Below, one piece after another: positions 62,041-64,000 of a stretch of 64,000 bases of DNA. The stretch's first letter is position 1, and each line of letters starts with the position of its first letter. The stretch comes from Symbiodinium natans (Eukaryota > Sar > Dinophyceae > Suessiales > Symbiodiniaceae), in assembly GCA_905221605.1 (NCBI GenBank), contig CAJNDS010000429.1, forward strand, positions 1-64,000, in the 5' to 3' direction. The notes under the pieces are model-generated. The model saw only the letters and a list, made by a program, of their open reading frames with translations. It did not search any database and was not told where the DNA came from. A program made the position numbers and the translations under genes.

Positions 62041-62218
62041 CGCAGCCGGATAACACGCATTGGCGGCGTGGCGGCAGCAAAAAGAGTTGAGACGCTTGTG
62101 GGACCTCGACGCTCCAGGCTACCTCTCGCACATCCGATTCGATGCTCAAACGGAGCAGGAGCCATAGAACCGAACCATAGAACAAAGCGCCTAGAACCCT
62201 CTCGAGCTACCACCAGCC
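62041..62218. promoter_or_regulatory. Presumed 5' region of the 62219 gene
   Basis: 178 bp between two candidate genes. It ends in CACCAGCCATGG, very similar to the context of the next gene start (TCCCAGCCATGG at 63038-63049). No core promoter motif stands out. Confidence 0.3.
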
Positions 62219-62955
62219 ATGGCAGCGCATTACGACAGCGATTTTTATCAGGCAGTGGTATCGAGTTTCATGAAAGCAGCACGCGAAATCCCATCGCGCT
62301 TCGCGATTCAGCAACCGTTAAACCAAGAGCTCGCGCCTGCCGATGCCACCAAGAACATTCAGGCGCTGTCGCGCCACATGCGCCTTGGTGAGTCAGATGC
62401 CCAGTGGCTGATGTACCTGGCAACTCAACTTCAGGCAAAAGTTGGGCCTTCCATGCTGTCTCACTTTTGGCTACTGAAGCAAGACATCGTTTCGGCAGAA
62501 GAAAGACACAGAAGACCTCGAGAACCATCGCCTTTCAGCCTGCCGCCGGCCACGGCACAGATCCTACAAGCACAAACTCAAACGTGTCGTTCGTCAACGT
62601 CAAGACACAGATCGAGATCTACCAGTCCATGATCGGTCGCGCCAGGGCCTCAATTAAACAGCTCATGAAGCCGTTCAAGAAGGATAACAATGCAGGTATG
62701 CAGGCCCTTGGAGGAAGATTACAAAGCCCCGGAAAAACCCAATGCCAAATATTCCACGAACCATCGAACCAACCAAGGACATGCAGACGTCAACTCCTGC
62801 AAAACTTGGAGCGTGCTGACGCACCGCACTGTCAGAGAGCCTGTACTCAAGTTCAAGTGCGAGAAAAAACAACGAGACAGCACTTACCTACATCGCTCAA
62901 GCAAATCCAACCGCCGGCCCCAGCATGCACAAAGCAGGACGGCAAAGCAGACTGA
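62219..62955 (+). CDS. Hypothetical protein, probable multi-exon gene
   Basis: ATG 62219 in a strong context (CAGCCATGG). Exon 1 reads MAAHYDSDFYQAVVSSFMKA, later QALSRHMRLGESDAQWLMYL. From about 62539 another register is better (SNVSFVNVKTQIEIYQSMIG, RARASIKQLMKPFKKDNN). A 50-nt intron 62489-62538 (GTTTCG..CTTTCAG) joins them at codon boundaries. After 62695 the register seems to change once more (PLEEDYKAPEKPNAK, later KFKCEKKQRDS), so there may be another intron or a decayed 3' end. The stop of the second register is at 62955. Helical and polar; no family is recognised. Confidence 0.42.
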
Positions 62956-63044
62956 AAATTTGCAGTTTCGTTCGCAGCGACGGCTCCGCAGATAGGAACA
63001 GACCTTTCCAAAACCCAGCCACAATCTAGACGAGCATCCCAGCC

Positions 63045-64000
63045 ATGGCGCTCTCGCAGACCACGATCGTGCAGAAGAGAAAGCGCTTCAGCGCAAGCAA
63101 CATCACCCCGTCCAAGGTGAGCCGCACCACGGATCCCAACAACGACACAGACGGCTCGGAAATCATCGTCGCGGTAAGGAACTGGGGCAGCGCCTTCAAC
63201 GTCTTCGAGGGCCTGACTCGAGACGATCCGCTCTGGCAGCTTCAGGTCATCCACGGCGGGCGCAACGCTTTCGGATACCAGGTACTGGCAGTGGCCAGAG
63301 AAGCGCTGCTGAAGCACCCCAACAACAACATCCGAGACCTCCAGCAACTGGAGTCCGTCCTGCACGTACGCCTCCTGAACGGAGCACCTCCTCACACCGG
63401 CGCACTGGACCCAGATGGCACCGGCATCGAAGCATGGCAAGTCGTGCTGTATGCGAGCTCCGTGACCAACGCCCTGGACTTCATCCATCTCGTGCTGAAA
63501 CACAAGGTGGCCAAAGGACAGCTGCTGCAGCTGCCCAACATGACCGTCGCGTGCCCAGACGGAAGCGTCGAGTCCGTCCCAGAACCATGGACACTGAACA
63601 CCAATCCTCCGCACTGCCCGAAAGCCTTCGCAGTCCTTCCACCCCGTGGACGCCGTCACGTACTCTGTCAAGTGGAACTCTCCGGCTCCAGGACCACAAC
63701 AGCGAGCAGCCAAGATTCAAAGGAAGAGCCCGAGCCGATCACCGAAGGGGAGGACAAGAACAACGCAAGCACACTCTACACCTTCAGCTTCTTCGGCGGC
63801 ATCTACTCCTACCGCGAACTGTTCGACGCGGCCAACGTCGAAGGCGGCTACAACGTGGGACCCGAAGGCAATCGAGACTACGTGCGTACCCTGGAGGTGA
63901 TGAACAACCAAGAAGGAAAAGACAGGCTGATGTCTCTGCACGAGCAAGTCCTGTTGAACGTGCCCATCTACCTGGTAGACGCCACCGAGAAACCCGACGA
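63045..64000 (+). CDS. Hypothetical protein, long ORF running off the window (at least 318 aa)
   Basis: ATG 63045 in context CCCAGCCATGG; open without a stop to the window end. It is the best-supported non-transposon gene: third positions are strongly G/C biased (mostly C) and the sequence is complex. The N-terminus is basic (QKRKRF, residues 10-15, a possible nuclear signal). Then come SEIIVAVRNWGSAFNVFEGL, WQVVLYASSVTNALDFIHLV, an acidic linker near 228-245 (KEEPEPITEGED) and FSFFGGIYSYRELFDAANVE. No catalytic motif or family is recognised. The minus-strand open frame over it (62853-63713) is its shadow. The upstream gene at 62219 has a similar start context, suggesting related expression signals. 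Confidence 0.75.
   Translation, partial: MALSQTTIVQKRKRFSASNITPSKVSRTTDPNNDTDGSEIIVAVRNWGSAFNVFEGLTRDDPLWQLQVIHGGRNAFGYQVLAVAREALLKHPNNNIRDLQQLESVLHVRLLNGAPPHTGALDPDGTGIEAWQVVLYASSVTNALDFIHLVLKHKVAKGQLLQLPNMTVACPDGSVESVPEPWTLNTNPPHCPKAFAVLPPRGRRHVLCQVELSGSRTTTASSQDSKEEPEPITEGEDKNNASTLYTFSFFGGIYSYRELFDAANVEGGYNVGPEGNRDYVRTLEVMNNQEGKDRLMSLHEQVLLNVPIYLVDATEKPD

Noticed and set aside
62853-63713. 286-codon minus-strand frame
   Set aside because: It lies antisense to the plus-strand ORF 63045-64000, which has the better codon bias and start context.
1-64000. Dinoflagellate spliced-leader relics (TTTTGGCTCAAG) upstream of genes
   Set aside because: I looked by eye and did not find a convincing match; an exact search would be decisive.

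Overview
The window reads as nuclear DNA of a complex eukaryote, most likely a dinoflagellate (Symbiodiniaceae-like). The reasons are an intact Ty1/copia polyprotein, very heavy tandem repetition, gene-like reading frames scattered between satellite blocks, and no bacterial operons, tRNAs or rRNAs. The taxon is an inference from style; I could not run a database search. Many open frames here begin at non-ATG codons, so I give the first in-frame ATG where one makes sense.

Layout. Positions 1-1452 are a 31-bp satellite. From 1453 on, a second satellite of about 33-36 bp (cores GAGAGCTCCAGG and TTTCACCTCCTTTAGG plus a C-run) fills most non-genic sequence, always in the same orientation. Between 3675 and about 30.2 kb lies a higher-order tandem array with a unit of about 5.5-5.7 kb: four copies (A-D), plus a truncated fifth piece at 34.04-34.22 kb. 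Each unit holds block I (a possible divergent ORF pair), a short satellite, block II (two small ORFs, perhaps one split gene) and a long satellite. A complete 7,179-bp copia retrotransposon (9016-16194, minus strand) sits in the satellite of unit A. Its 123-bp LTRs are identical, it has a 5-bp target duplication, and its 2,094-residue gag-pol frame is intact. The sister units carry the matching empty site, so the insertion is recent.

From 30 to 47 kb the sequence is a mosaic of duplicated blocks separated by satellite: 30.9/35.9, 32.1/43.8, 34.9/45.5, 39.3/40.9 and 37.0/40.2/41.7 kb. Many copies are deleted or frameshifted. From 47.8 to 64 kb, less repetitive blocks carry short gene-like frames, a 51-bp tandem repeat (50.36-51.13 kb) and, at the right edge, the most convincing non-transposon gene (63045 onward, 318 codons, running off the window). 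Several frame switches in this part can be bridged by very short candidate introns (38-62 nt).

The only unit whose parts clearly work together is the retrotransposon: gag, zinc knuckle, protease, a SAP-like segment, integrase, reverse transcriptase, RNase H, and an unusual C-terminal tail with a membrane helix, a coiled coil and a Cys/His cluster. No other CDS is functionally recognised with confidence.
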